Below are positions 41,701 to 54,607 of a DNA stretch of 64,000 nucleotides, one piece after another (the stretch's first letter is position 1; each line of letters starts with the position of its first letter). The position numbers were made by a program, and so were the translations under genes. The notes beneath the pieces were generated by a model. That model did not search any database. It was given only the letters and a program-made list of their open reading frames with translations, and was not told the origin of the DNA. The stretch is from Quillaja saponaria. Its lineage: Eukaryota > Streptophyta > Magnoliopsida > Fabales > Quillajaceae. The stretch lies in assembly GCA_029379385.1 (NCBI GenBank), contig CM055605.1, positions 19,069,001 to 19,133,000 of the forward strand, in the 5' to 3' direction.

Positions 41701-44700
41701 TAGAAATGAGTAAACATACTCCTAAGTGGGGTTTAATGATTCTTACTTATACAGAATAAAATAACCATAATGAAATAAACATTTCAAGACAAAGTACATA
41801 TCAAACTAAAGAATAATCATCCCATGAAATTGTGCATTGAATGAAATGGTCATTCTTGCATGAACCAAACTAGCTTTGAAGACAGAATAAGAAAGAAAGA
41901 AGAAGATGCAAGTTGGTTCAATTGGTAAAATACAAGGACCTAAGATTGAATTTTACATTCACCTAGGATGTGAGATTTATAGCAAGAGAGATCTTTTGCC
42001 ACCTCCCATTGTGCAGCTGAAAAATCCAACGAAATTCCCCAACAAAATAAATATGAGAGAATAAGCATATATAGAAGGGTATGTAACATAACAAAGCACT
42101 TAATCAATATAGGCTACTCATAAATCCAGTCATTCTAAGCCAATCCCGCGTCAGCATATACAGTTATGGTAAAGATTTTTAATAATTAATTTATAATTAA
42201 CCCAAATAATCCCTAATCAATAAGCCTAATTTCTGAATTATTGAATCCCTAACCCTGATGATAAAACTAATTAAATAGAAATCCCCAATTATAATTAAAA
42301 GCATAATAATCAACTATATGACATCAAGAGTGCCTTTGCATAACTGCTTCCTCTCCCTGGAAACAAAAATTGTTTATCAGTATTCTTTCCAAAAAACCAA
42401 AATTATTAAAATTAAAAAGAAACTGCTTGTTATCCAGAACATTATTAATTACTTGGGAGCTCATTAACAAAAAATATATATTCGTTATTCTTGTAATTGT
42501 ATTACTTTAATTAGTTCTTGGTTTCATACAATATCATGAATTAGAGTATTAATTATTGTAATTGTAAACGATTATCTATTTCTTTCTTTCTATTATTTTA
42601 AAAGTTGTAGATGATCTCTTCCAATTAAGCCTACTATTTTATTTGCAATTGTCAAATTCTAATTAATTCTAATTAATTCTCATTAATAAATAACAAAACA
42701 AAATGCTAAAATACAATTAATTTGTGCTTGTAATTCGATTTAAATCATCATGTCTTATAATTTATCTTACTAATATATATATATATGTGTGTGTGTAATT
42801 ATGTATTTGTTTTGTTGTTGCCTACAGCATAAGATCAACTATAGACAGGTATAGGAAGGCAAGTTCTGATAGTTCAAGTGCGACCTCTATTACCGAAATA
42901 AATGCTCAGGTAATTAATAGCTTTTTGGTATTTTTCACATGCTATCCAGTTGTAATAAATTAAAGCATGATAGCTAATTAAGTATTTAATTTTGTTGGTG
43001 TATAATGCATGATGACATAAAATAGTACTTCCAACAAGAGTCAGCAAAGCTGAGACAGCAAATACAAACGCTACAAAATTCTAACAGGTAACTTTCATTC
43101 ATATTATTCCTTGTATCTTATTGAGAATTTAGCGCAACATCAATTATAAGCTAATTATATGAATTTAATTAGTGCCATTTATAGAATAAGGTCAACTTTA
43201 TATTTATGACAACATGTTATTGCTTGCACGAAAATAAGTTATAATTTCAACAATGGATCATCATGAAAATGAAATAATTACTAGCAATAAATTAATGACT
43301 TCTTCTAGTTGGAATTGTAATTTGAAATTGATCTTTTTGTATTTCTAAATCCTAGAAGAATAAATAAAATAATTAATTAGTGATATTAATTAGTAGTTAA
43401 TTGTGTATTAGTAGTCAGTTATGAAATTGTAAGAAATTATATATTAGTCGAAGTTTCATTGCTAGTAATGGGTATTTAATCCTTATTAGTAATGAGTTAT
43501 TATTTAGTAGTGAGATACAAGTTAATTAGCAAGTTATTGTTACTATTATAAATATATTATATTGAGTTTTATAATATTTAAGTTTACCCCAAGTGACATC
43601 ATCAAATTTATTAGTCATTGAAATTAGATGTTAAAATTCTACTAACAATATTATCTTTCCCTCTCTAATCCCCAAGAAACAAAAAAACTCACCTATTGTT
43701 CACTTCAATTAATCAATTATTAAAAAAAATAAAAAAAATCAACCACTTCTAAAACTTTTCTCATTCTCTTCATTTTGTACAACAATTATAATGTTTTTTA
43801 CATTATTTCTTTTTTTTTTCTTTTAAAAGCCCTTTAACAAGTGTGTAAGCACAAGTAATAGGGTACTATTAAGCTAGAAAATCCTTACGATCTCCTACTA
43901 TATAATATACATATATTTAAATTATTGAAAAAATAAATTCAATTAATAAAATTCATTTAATCATTTAATAACTACTAAATAATAACCTTTCAACTTTCGT
44001 ACGTTCTTGCTCTCATGCTCTCTCTCACCCTCCCACTCTCCTATTGTCTCTTATCCTTTTAATGGTCCTATTTGGTTAAGCTATGTGTAAAAATATATTT
44101 TAAGTAGAATCTTTGTAAAAAGTGTTGTATAAAAGTTGAAAAAGTGTTCGGATCAATTAACGTAAAAGCTCTGCGAGATTAAAAAAAAAAAATTTATTTT
44201 ATTTTTCAAAAAAGAATATTGAGTATTAAAATTACTAAAAATATCAGTTTGACAAATATTATAGTTATATTTGTCTAAATAAAATAATTATTAAAATTTA
44301 TTTGAGTTTCCCTTATTTTCTATTTGAAAAATTTTCTTTTTCTAGTTTTAGCTTGTAACAGCTTTTAGGATTCTAAAAATCCAAAAATATTTTTTCATAA
44401 AACTTAAAAAATAAAACTTCTATTATCAAATAGCTTTGTAGAAAAGCTTAAATCCAAAAACTATTTTAAAAATTAAACCAAATAGGGACAATATATAAGT
44501 ATGTTTTTATCAAATTAAATTAATTAAAAGAATAGGATTAAGGTAAATTTAACTACATAATACAGGCGACTAGTATATATTTATACTATATTAAAAACCT
44601 AAATACCCATATAGAGTTCTAAGTTTTAGTCAATTTTTTAACTAAAATTATTAGTTATGAGAGCTTTTGATATTCTTTTACAACAAAATTCAATTTAAAA

Positions 44701-45432
44701 GGAAAAAAAAAAAAACTAACCACTACTCACATAATTCTATTCTTACATAAATGTGTGTGAAATCGTGTGAGAATGCTAGTGTATATACATAACACGCATA
44801 TATGTGGCTGTAGGCAGTTAGTATATATATTGATAGGGAATGATATGTTACTCATATGGGAATTTGTTTTTATTTGTTTTATGATGTAAAATTAGAATTT
44901 AGGATTTAGTATTTATTATTATATTTTTAGTTTTTATGTTATTTATGTTTCTATCCTAGGAATTTTATGTAATAAATGTCTATATAAAGTCTTAGCATGG
45001 ACTTGTTAGGGACCTTTGAAAAATTGAAAGTGATTGCAAAAGTGGCCAAGTTTTCCCAAACTCTAATTTCATCTCATTGTTTCTCAATTTTTTGCTTCCC
45101 TATCTATCCCTCCTCCCTTCTCCCCCAAATTCTCTCTAATTCTAGTATATATATATATATGTCTGGTTGTCTGCATAATTATTTCCACATTGTTGTTAGT
45201 TATGATTGTTTTTGAGTAAGAATCGTGTCGTAATTTAAAATGTTTGAAGCTTGGTTTACAATTAATGTACTGTTTTTTTTGGCTCCTAATTAATTATTTT
45301 GGTTATAGGCATTTGATGGGGGATGCGCTGAGTACGCTGTCTATAAAGGAGTTAAAGCAGCTCGAGAATAGAATTGAGCGAGGAATTACCAGAATCAGAT
45401 CAAAGAAGGTAAAATTAAAGTAAAATGAATTG

Positions 45433-45471
<39 letters not shown>

Positions 45472-46033
45472 GTCCTCTCTTTTGATATTATTAATTAATT
45501 AGTCTTTTAATGTTTGTCTGATCATTAAATATATATAGCATGAATTGATGCTGGCAGAAATCGAGTACTTGCAGAAAAGGGTAAGTCTCCGATCGATCTG
45601 CTTAAATTAATTTGATGTTAATTAAATTGATTACTATCATGCAAACATGTACACACTTTGTGGAGTACTGATTGTCTTCTATAACTGAATAGGAGATTGA
45701 ACTGGAAAATGAAAATCTCTGCCTGAGAACCAAAGTATGTACATTTTACTCTACAATCCAAGTTTAATTCCCTTAATTTCTTTCTTTTTTCTTTATTTGA
45801 TATAATTGCTTGGTAAAATGGAGTGACTGATATAACTGTATCCACATTCCACATGCACGCACTTTCAGATAGGAGACGTTGAGAGGTATGAGCAAGCAAA
45901 CATGGTTTCGGGAGCAGATATGAATGCCATTCAGGCATTAGCTTCTCGCAATTTCTTTGATCCAACTATGATTCAAGCTGGAGCTGCCCATGCCTACCTA
46001 CAATCTGACAAGAAGACTCTTCATCTTGGGTGA
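38770..46033 (+). CDS. AGL11: SEEDSTICK/AGL11-type MADS-box transcription factor
   Basis: D-class MIKC MADS protein. In Arabidopsis STK specifies ovule identity and controls seed-stalk and seed-coat development. Coding exons are 38770-38951, 42828-42909, 43026-43087, 45309-45408, 45539-45580, 45693-45734 and 45869-46033. All introns are GT-AG, phases fit, and the product is 224 aa, a normal length. The MADS domain (1-60) begins [20 protein letters not shown] and is nearly invariant for the clade. The I region has [19 protein letters not shown]. The K domain contains [26 protein letters not shown] and RIRSKKHELM. The C-terminus has the clade motifs [13 protein letters not shown] and DKKTLHLG. 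No N-terminal extension before MGRGK is present, which favours STK over AGAMOUS proper. The first coding intron is 3.9 kb and the third 2.2 kb; both hold transposon-like inserts. Expected action: nuclear, binding CArG boxes as dimers or tetramers. Confidence 0.96.
40994..41873. mobile_element. Possible MITE-like element in MADS intron
   Basis: The left edge (GTTTGTGTGGGAATGAATGAGAATG) resembles the reverse complement of the right edge (AGTTTGGTTCATGCAAGAATGACCAT). This is the TTTGGTTCATG...GAATGA type common at ends of short plant DNA transposons. The interior is strongly AT-rich. The inverted match is imperfect and no target duplication was found. Confidence 0.4.
44065..44489. mobile_element. 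MITE with TCCTATTTGGTT inverted ends in MADS intron
   Basis: The left end GTCCTATTTGGTTAA and the right end, reversed GTCCCTATTTGGTTTAA, form inverted repeats around a 425-bp AT-rich interior. This resembles hAT-like MITEs. The expected 8-bp target duplication is not evident. Confidence 0.55.
44840..45170 (+). repeat. Possible LTR-like remnant in MADS intron
   Basis: TCTATATAAAGTCTTAGCATGG near 44980 gives a TATA box, and pyrimidine-rich sequence and a TA microsatellite follow (about 45145-45160). The layout suggests a small solo LTR, but no ends could be set. Confidence 0.25.
45435..45468. repeat. TA microsatellite in MADS intron
   Basis: About 17 TA units in the short intron after the 100-bp exon. 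Its length is likely to vary between individuals. Confidence 0.9.
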
Positions 46034-46808
46034 CTAGCTTAGCTCCCTCCATGCACCTCAACTTTTCGATAACGTATCTGCAAAATAAAGTTCGATATTA
46101 TTATGGTTATGTACTTTATATTTGATTGCATCAGGAATGTTGTTGTTACCTAAATTTCCAACCTTGAATTAATTGAACAAGTTCTATATTATAATATATA
46201 TATAATTTGCTATCAACGAATTAAATAAATATTTTTTATTTTGTGAAGTCATAATTTGTTAAAAGGTATTCGTTGGTGTTGGTTCTCTGTTTCTGATAAC
46301 CCTTGCTCAAAAAGATGATATGCGTTCTTGGTTACAACGTGATTGACTCTCCAACAAACAGTTGCTGATCTGAAAGCTAATCTGGAGTTGTTTCTCATGT
46401 ACAACCTACAAAATGCAAAAAATTAAAATTAAATTAATTTTTTTATACTGTACTAAAACTTGTGTCCATAAATTCTCATTTAATCTTTAAAGAGATTATA
46501 ACTAAATGAATTTTCCAAACGACTCTACTAGCTAAGGTGTTACAAAAAGCCTTTTGTAATTAATGCAGCTGTTTACCATGATTATGGTAATTAATGACTT
46601 CTAACTTTGTCAAGAAGGCAGGAAACTGAGGAAAACCCTAAATCAGTAGACCAAAAGACAAATATATTATGGTCTAACATTATTAATATTTACATAGGTT
46701 ACTTAGATAACACTACCTGAAACAAATCAATGCTGAAAGAAAGCCTGAAACACCAGGCCACACCATAGACAAAGCAAAAACGAACTGTTTCAAAGTATGT
46801 AACTGAAG
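46034..46808. other. Convergent intergenic region with 3' UTRs of the MADS and AIG1 genes
   Basis: It holds the 3' UTRs of both genes. A plausible poly(A) signal for the MADS gene is AATAAA at about 46084. No additional gene is seen. Confidence 0.6.
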
Positions 46809-49800
46809 TCACAGAATTGCACAGCCACTTCCACCTTGCCTACGAAGCTCCTCCTCTGCTTTCTGAAGATGCTCTCTAAGTTTACGAATTTCATCCTCTG
46901 ATCTCTTCTGAGCTAACTGTGCACTCTCTTCCGCCCGTAGCCTTGCAGCTTGCTCTTCTGCTAATTGTTGTTCCAGCCCAGTAGTTGCCTCCTTCAATTT
47001 TAATTCAACCTACAGAACAATATAATTGTTTAAAGGAAAAAAGATAAACAACATTTGGTTCTGGAATAAGTTTTGGAAATAGAGTTTAGATGTACACAAC
47101 ATTAATCAAATCAGAAATTGGTAATAATATACACACTCATTTACACTAGATACAAAATAATAATAATAATAATAATAACATAAAAGTTTTCCAATCTCTA
47201 AAGATTTCTACATAATCTCATAATATATCATTTCAAGAACAATGAAAAAAGATATTAACCCAAAACAAATAACAAAAGCTTGTCTTTTTTCCAAGTATGA
47301 AAGTTTTCAATCTCTCTAGGGAACAAAAGCCCAACAGAGAGGAGAATCAATTACGACCAGAACTATTTGAGTGCTTAAGGTGAGAAAAGTTTGGCCAAGG
47401 TTCCACTTCCCCCTGCCTCTGTCAGGCCAATTCTCGTCTGTATACTGTTCTTAGTGTGTACATTGTTAAACAGAGAAGAGAATCAATTAAGACCTGAACT
47501 ATTTGGGTCTTTTCCCAAGCTTCCTCTTCTCCTCTGCAGTACCAATTCTTGTCTGTACACTGTTCTAGCAGTGTTACACTGTTAAACAGATAAGACCTGA
47601 ACTATCTGAGTTTTTAAGGAGAAAAAAGTTTGCCCACACCCTCCTAATTCTTGGCTGTGCCCCTGTTCACTGCAACATGAAAGCCTATTTTCATTTATTT
47701 CTTTATTATTATTATTTTTTTAGAGATCCAATCCATACTCCTCTTAGCCACCTAAAACACATAAACCCTTAAAAACAATTTCACATTTAGGCCATCAAAA
47801 TTAGCCTAAATAACCAGTAATGTCCAGAAGTTTCTAGGACCTGCTCCCTCCAAAGCTCTAGCCTCTAACATTATTATTTAATGCATGAACCTAAGTGCCT
47901 TTTCGTAGACATAAGTCGACTTAGACTCATTTACAAAAGGGCCACATAGGGAATTAGTAATTACAGCCATTGGTGATCAGTGCATGCAGAATGCCTGTTG
48001 TACTCTTGTCAAACATAAACAAGTTCAAGAGTTAGCCTTCATTTGAACATCCCCACAGAGGAGGTAATGAAGGGTAAGATAAAAAGGTGCATCAAGTCTA
48101 TGAACAAAAAAAGCACCAAGAAAAAGTAAATTTGAATCAAATGAAACTCACTTGACTTACAAAGTAATAAGCACAACAAATTTAGACCCTTAAGGGCCCA
48201 AATAGAGGTAAATTGAGGGAGAGGAAATGAAATGATATTGTACCTTGGTTGGGAGTTCAATTTTTTAAGAAAGGAAAGGAAAACCCTCCAAATTGGGAGG
48301 ATTTGGAGGAAGAAGAATGATACATTACATTTTTTTACACATATTGACTAATATACCCCTATTTTCTACTTGTTAGAGTGTAAATATACTTGTTTTGAAG
48401 TATGGCTAGCCAATTTCTCTCTCAGCCTCGAACACCTCATTGGAATGCTGTTATTCGTATCCTAAGATACCTTAAAACTACAATAAGAAAAGGGTTACTA
48501 TATAAGAACCATAGGCATACTCTAGTTTAATGACATGGTCGTGGTCACACATTAGTTCAGAAACATAATTCTACTATAATTCAGGGTTATAATGATGCTG
48601 ATTGGGCTGGCTCTCCAACAATATGGATCAAATAATCCATTAGGTGTACATTCTTTGAGAGAAGATCCATTATATCCTGTATATTTCTGAGAGGAAATCT
48701 TATTTCATGAAAAAGTAAAAAGCATACTGTTGTTGCAATCTATTAGAACAACTTGGATTTTAGCACTCTCACAGCCTATGGAGCTAGTATGTGATAATCA
48801 AGCTACACTATATATTGTCTCAAATCTAATCTTTCATGAATGAACAAAACATATAGAGGTTAACTGTCATTTCATTAGTGAGAAGCTTCTAGATAATACA
48901 ATCAAGACCACATATGCGAAATTCGAAGATCAATTAGCAGACTTATTCATAAAATCTTTGGCAGGTGACCAGCTCTAATATCTTTGCAGCAAACTTGGAA
49001 CATATAATCTCTATGCACCAGCTTGAAGGGGAATGTGAGAGTATAAATATAGATAGTTTACTTAGTAGGTCAGATTTTTTTTTTTTATAGTTTCCTTATT
49101 TATGTATAGTTGACTTATTTGTACTCCTCACAATCTCATAGTATAAATATATTATCTTGATGTGAGGAATTCTGATCCAATTCATCAAAAATACTTTGGG
49201 TATCTTTTTTCTAGAGTTTACACTACTAATATCCCTCCAAAATCCCTCCACAACCTGTTGTATCAATACACATTACATTCACATCTATTCTCCATTGTTT
49301 TTTAGCCATCCTCGCATCAATTTGCTGTGTTATTTAGTTACTAATAAAGGGTATATATATATATTCATTTTCACTCACCTCCCAAACAAGAAATATACTC
49401 TACCATGTCCTTCCCCTACCCCACTCCCTTCCAAACTCACAAATAGGCCCTAAACCTCTTTCTCTTCATATCATAACAGTTGAATGCATAATAATTAATC
49501 CATGATATAAAGATGCATCTTATTCCCAAGAAGTTAAAATATAGGACATAATATATTAGCAAACACAACTATTTAGTGAAAAAAGAAAAGAAGAACCCTA
49601 CCATTTTCTCTAAAGATTTATAGAGATTTAAACTCCGATGTTATTGTGATAAAGGTATGATGAGTATGTGAAAGAATGATAATTTCAAATGAGTCGGACT
49701 TAGTGAGGACCATAAAATAGATGTTGGCCATCATTGGAAGAATCACTTCCGGAGAGCCTACCACTTTTACTGTAGCATTTTGTCTAGTACAAATGTATTA

Positions 49801-51861
49801 TTTCATCCTCACTCTACCTGAATTAACTTTTTTTTGTCTCTTTTTCTCTTTTTTCACTGGCTGGGTTGGATGTCTCTAACTAGGAAGACCAACTCAGCCT
49901 CTCAGATTATAATAAAATACAGAAAGCAGTTCTGGTTACAGGATGCAGCTTCCTGCATTGCCTTATTGTAAAAATAACAATGACATATTAAGTGAGTGAT
50001 GCATAAAACAGGTTAAATTGACAAACAGAGGGTAACTATCAGGGGCATTGAAGTGTACCATCTCAGTAATACGTCTAAGCTGGTCTTCATATGTTTGCTG
50101 CATCTGCTCCTTCAACTCTGATATTTGCTCTTTAGAATACCCTGTCAAGGAATCAACCTCTTCTTGTTGGTCTCGGAGCTTTATTGCCCCCTTCTGCAGG
50201 CAAATAATGAGCTCATTATTATCATATTCCATTAGCCATACAAGGATCAGCATTAATTGCAACAATAATCACCTTCAGTTCCACAAATAAATCATCTGTA
50301 TATGGTCGTCCACCATTCTGTGCAATGACCATGTTTACGAGGAAGAGAAGCCGCTGAAATTGTTCTGCCCGCTTCTTTTCATCCTTAGTCTTGTTATCAA
50401 AAAGCACGCAACGGTTCTCGCACAACACCAGAATTTCCTACAGGGAAGTTGAAGTCAATTAAGGGAATATAAATACTTTTTTTTCCAAAGATGACAGCTA
50501 AGAAAGAAATTGTTATCCCAACTACAGTAAACTATCTAGTTTACAATATTATGATGGCAGTAAGGAATACACTAAGTATGTTGCTTTTATGAATAATTAT
50601 GTACAATGACTAGAAATCTAATCATCATTGAAGTTCAATAAAATACTTGCAGAACCGTGAACCAAGCAATGCAGAGTTAGGAAGTAATTTCATCTTTTAT
50701 AAAAAGGACAAAGAAAATTACGTTAGAAATTGAAGGTGTATGACATAATCATTAGAACTGCTTTCAGAATAAATATAACCCTCACAACATAAAGTAGCCT
50801 CCCTCCTCACACCTTCAAAAGTCACTACTTTTGTCTGTTCTCATAGATGATAGAACCAATTTTGATCCCTTTCATCCAGGAAAAACAAAGGCTCGAGCCA
50901 AGATTTAAGAAGTAATGATTCAGTGTACATTATGAATATAATCTCTAGGATAATAAATGGTTGGAGGTTGGAAATGTCTTCAGCAAACTGTAGAATCTTT
51001 TTTATAAAAAAATAAAGGGTTCACAAGGCTGGAGTCTAGACATCAGAAAGAAGAAACAAATTAGTGGCCACAACTTAAAAACAACAGACACCAACCAAGA
51101 CAGTTAGGTCAACTTTATTTTATTATTTGCATAATACAATATTTAAAGTTTCTCTAGCTAATATCAGTCCATGTTATACACAAGATGGAAATTGCTCATA
51201 TATGCTCAAACAAACCTTCAATGGTTGTGGGCACTTGCCACCTAAATACTCTTCCAATGTGGTATCATCATCTTCAAGGTCATCCCCTCCAGTGAAGACC
51301 ACAATCATGTAGTCAATAATTTTTCTTCCAAATAAAGTCTGCAAGCTACATAGAGCAGCTTCTTCTTCCTTAGAGAAACGAGTTCTAACAGAGAACACTA
51401 CAAGGACTGCATGGATCCCATCCTTAGCCAGATTAATGCATTTGACAATTTCTTTGCCAACAAACTCAGGTCCAGAAGATAAATCAAATAGTCCTACAAC
51501 AATTTAATATGTTAGTCTTAAGTACCGCATCCACAGACATACAACAGAAAGTAAAAAACAGTTATAATCAAATTCAAAGCCCAACCAAAACATAGAATCA
51601 TATAAATGAAACAAGCTCCAATCTACCAGGAGTGTCAATGACATTAATAATTTGGCCATCTTTCAGTACAGTTTTCTGCAATTCAGAACTTCTTGTTATG
51701 CCAGAGGAACTTGCACTAGATTTGGAGGCCTTCCTTCCGAGAATGCTGTTACCAGTAGCACTTTTGCCATTGCCAGTGCGTCCAACTAAGACTACGGTAC
51801 GAACCCCATTAGATGTGGAAGCAATCTCCCAATCATCATCAATAGCACTTCCACCCATCAT
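46809..51861 (-). CDS. AIG1/IAN-type (GIMAP-like) GTPase with C-terminal coiled coil
   Basis: Immune-associated nucleotide-binding family; relatives in Arabidopsis respond to pathogens and stress, while the mechanism is poorly known. Minus-strand exons are 51861-51627, 51493-51216, 50437-50273, 50193-50059 and 47009-46809. GT-AG sites and phases fit, giving 337 aa. The G1 P-loop GRTGNGKS is at 27-34. G3 is DTPG at 76-79, split by intron 1. G4 is in VVFTGGDDLE. The family's conserved box reads LVLCENRCVLFDN. The last two exons form a charged, heptad-like region (EQISELKEQMQQTYEDQL, EEQAARLRAEESAQL). The protein ends GSGCAIL, where CAIL fits a CaaX box with terminal Leu, the form favoured for geranylgeranylation, so membrane anchoring is likely. 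The last intron is 3 kb and holds a copia fragment in opposite orientation. I chose the first of two adjacent ATGs. Confidence 0.94.
47330..47640. repeat. Tandem repeat in the last AIG1 intron
   Basis: AACAGAGARGAGAATCAATT and the following ACCWGAACTATTTGRG recur at about 47332, 47469 and, shortened, 47586, a spacing of about 137 and 117 bp. CCAATTCTYGTCTGTAYACTGTTCT is shared between the first two units. Copies differ by several substitutions. Confidence 0.75.
48390..49033 (+). pseudogene. Ty1/copia pol C-terminal (RNase H) remnant in AIG1 intron
   Basis: The plus strand shows the end of copia pol: ASQFLSQPRTPHWNAVIRIL, RYLKTTIRKGLLYKNH, GYNDADWAGSP, GNLISWKSKKHTVVA and a CDNQA-equivalent. 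Stops and frameshifts interrupt it. Integrase, most of RT, gag and the 5' LTR are absent. A polypurine tract (GAAGGGGAA, about 49025-49033) follows. It lies antisense to the host gene. Confidence 0.88.
49034..49222 (+). repeat. 3' LTR of the copia remnant
   Basis: It starts TGTGAGAGTATAAATAT straight after the polypurine tract and probably ends at GTTTACA near 49222, about 189 bp, a usual size for small copia LTRs. TATA-like sequences lie inside. The right end is an estimate. Confidence 0.6.
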
Positions 51862-52540
51862 ATAAGTTTAGATTATCTGCAGTATGGACACATTAACACA
51901 TAAACCTCATGGCATAAAACATATATACGGACACACAAAATTGCCTTCTTCAAAAATCTCTTAATTTCATTTTGTAGATGAGAATAAAGACAAGTAAGAG
52001 AAACTCAACTAACGGGCAAGTAAATTTTACGGCTTTAGTCTGCGCAGAATACCTCTACAGTCTCAAATAAATTCAAAGAGCCTTATACCTATAACACGCA
52101 TTGACTCAAAAAAACAAGCATTATCATACTCTGAGATTTCAGTTACAAATAATTTATTTAATATAAATAAAAAGAGGGGTTCGAGTTAATCATAAACCAT
52201 TAATCCAAGTACACTATGCTAATCAGTATCACAATTATAACAGATATTGGTAGAGATGCTGAGAAGGTTTTGATCTTGGCGGTAAATTAACACCCACAAA
52301 GAGAAAGTAAAGAATCAATCCATAAAACCAAAATCAGATTGGAAACACATGAAACTATAATTTCATGCAATTCTATAACCTTGCCTGCCCTTTAATTTTC
52401 GCGGCAACCAAACAAAGCAAAGCGAACATACAGAGAAAGAATCCCAAACAGCACGAGATTACTTACTCGAGAAGGCTTACTAGTGAGACACAGCCAAGAC
52501 TCGAGGGATTGAACTATTGAAAGTTGAAACGAAGCATTTT
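51862..52540 (-). other. Split 5' UTR of the AIG1 gene
   Basis: A leader exon of about 75 bases ends at 52467 before a GTAAGT donor (52466-52461). The acceptor ACTGCAG lies at 51883-51877, followed by 15 untranslated bases (51876-51862) before the start codon. The leader intron is about 0.58 kb. The 5' end is placed from the TATA box only. Confidence 0.55.
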
Positions 52541-52569
52541 AGTTTTTCTCATAAATAAATTTTATTTTA

Positions 52570-52575
52570 TTTATA
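52570..52575 (-). promoter_or_regulatory. TATA box of the AIG1 gene
   Basis: TATAAA within ACTATAAATAAAAT on the minus strand, about 30 bases before the inferred transcription start and about 100 before the leader splice donor. Confidence 0.5.
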
Positions 52576-52917
52576 GTTGCGGGAGGAATACTTGAGTATA
52601 CAAACAAACTTCACTGCATTAAAGACTGAATCCGGATTCGTTGTGTTGAAGGTGATCTGGACCGTTTAATTTCAGATGGGCCCTACCACATTGAAATATC
52701 AACGGTTCAAACTCTATTTACTTATATAGTGAAAAATATTTTTATCTTACTAGAAATAATATATTAATAAAAAATTTATGTTAAGATAATGTATTAATCA
52801 AAAAAGAAATTTAAACTATAGAGTAGTATAAAACAAAAAATAAGTACTGGGACTCATTTGAAAAGAACAAAATTAAAATAAATTTTTAGTACTTTAAAGA
52901 CATAATAATGACTTTTA

Positions 52918-52935
52918 AGTAATTTCTCCAAATAT
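52918..52935. repeat. Left target-site duplication of the L1 LINE
   Basis: AGTAATTTCTCCAAATAT matches AGTATTTTTCTCCAAATAT at 59813-59831 except for small changes. The two copies flank a poly(A)-ended LINE exactly. Confidence 0.85.
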
Positions 52936-53159
52936 CTCTCTCTGAAGTTTTCTTTCTTCTTCTTTTGCGAAGACCAAATCGTTCTAGTGAAAATTTCTTA
53001 ATTTCTTCCATCTCCTCTGCTCTCCTTCTCTTACTCCTTCCCTTCAGTCATTGTTCATGGCTTACTCTTGGCTCACTCCTTTCCTCTTATAATCATCTTT
53101 TGCCTAATCTTTTTCATCCTCACTTTTATCTGTTGATTTTTCTCATTTTTTCCATTATC

Positions 53160-54370
53160 ATAGGGGACCTTCTGATCTAGAAGACCTCATATCAAAAGCC
53201 TCAAATCTCAATACACAAGGAATTTGCACTCTTAATCTCACCCCAGATTTGGTTCTAGGCCAAAATCTATCATCATTCTATCTCTTAGGCAAACTCATCA
53301 ACTTCTAAAAACAAAAAGAATATTGTCAAAACTGTCATAAACAAGGCATGGAGAACAACTACTGAAACCCTAGTCATTGAAATAGACAATAACACTTTCC
53401 TCTTCACCTTCTCTCATGAAGCTGACAAGAAAATGATTATTGATAAAACCTCATGGTCTATCAACAATGTCCATCTAGTCCTCAAAGAGGGGAATCCACA
53501 ACTTTCTCTTCAAGAAGTGGATTTTTCCACGAGCATATTTGGGTCAATTGCATGGAATACCTCTTGTTTATATGATTCCAAAAAACAACCAAAAATTAAG
53601 AAGAGAGATAGGAGCAGTAATTGAGATTGATCTCACAGCTGATTTGAAAAATCAAGCTCATAAATATTATAAAGTTAACATTGAAGTTGATATATATTCT
53701 CCTCTTAAATGTGGTCTCTTTTAGAGCATTATCAACCTTCCAGTCTTCTGGATACAATTTAAATATGAAATGATAGTTGATGTTTGTTATAAGTGTGGTA
53801 TGCTATGCCATGAATTCAAATGGTGCAAAGCATAGGAAATGGCTACTGTTATTAACTCAAAAGGAGATAAAGTCCAACTTTATGGTTCGTGGATAAAAGT
53901 TGAAAATCTTGTTTAGAATCATTTCAACTATTCTTCATTTCTTGTTGTCAACTCTCCTCTTGGTATCCATGAACAAGGTTCACACTCTTTTTATGCGTAT
54001 GGGAAAAAGGCCACGCAACCAACATCCATGTCCTTCTCTACCCATCCAGCTAGCCATCCTAGACTCTTTTGAACCCAAGTCATCATCATTAATTACTCTC
54101 CCTCAAAAGTCACAAATCACAATTAATGCCAATAACTCATCTTTGGTTAAATCTCCAACTCATTTCCAACAAATTCCTACACTATATGATCAAAATCCAA
54201 CTAGCTCAACATCAATCTCTCAACTCTATGTAACATATCCAGAAGTAGCTTCGCTCAATGACCACTCTCTAAATATTCAAAACCTCATTCCCTTACCAAC
54301 CTGGCCCAAACGTATTCTCCCCTTCCTAGGCCCACTAAAACAACAAAATTTTCTCATGATACAAATTTAA
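53160..54370 (+). pseudogene. LINE ORF1 remnant (DUF4283-like and CCHC knuckle)
   Basis: VIEIDNNTFLFTFSHEADKK and MIIDKTSWSINNVHLVL match the DUF4283 domain of plant LINE and gag-like proteins. After a frameshift, GIPLVYMIPKN follows, then a zinc knuckle CYKCGMLCHEFKWC (C-x2-C-x4-H-x4-C) near 53790-53830. The rest is a Ser/Thr/Pro-rich tail up to 54370. It would bind nucleic acid in the RNP particle. Several stops break it. Confidence 0.75.
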
Positions 54371-54607
54371 ACCTAAACACCACCATCCTAACTCAAATAC
54401 CTTCTTATCTTGCTTTTACTCCTGGTTCTTTGCCTTCAAATCTTACACAAGAAAGGAGAAAAATTAGCATAAAAAAGCTTGCACATATGTCTCACCAAGG
54501 CTAATCTTCTCATCCTACTACTAATGTTTCTTAATCCCAAAATTCCTTAACCTTACTAGAGTGGAGGAGGCAGGCCCAAAACTGGCTCCACAATTGTCAT
54601 GATCGTC

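Noticed and set aside
50048..51865. Plus-strand open frames over the AIG1 exons
   Set aside because: They are antisense shadows of the GTPase coding exons on the minus strand.
53900..54370. 156-codon frame as an independent gene
   Set aside because: It is the tail of LINE ORF1, between the zinc knuckle and the endonuclease.
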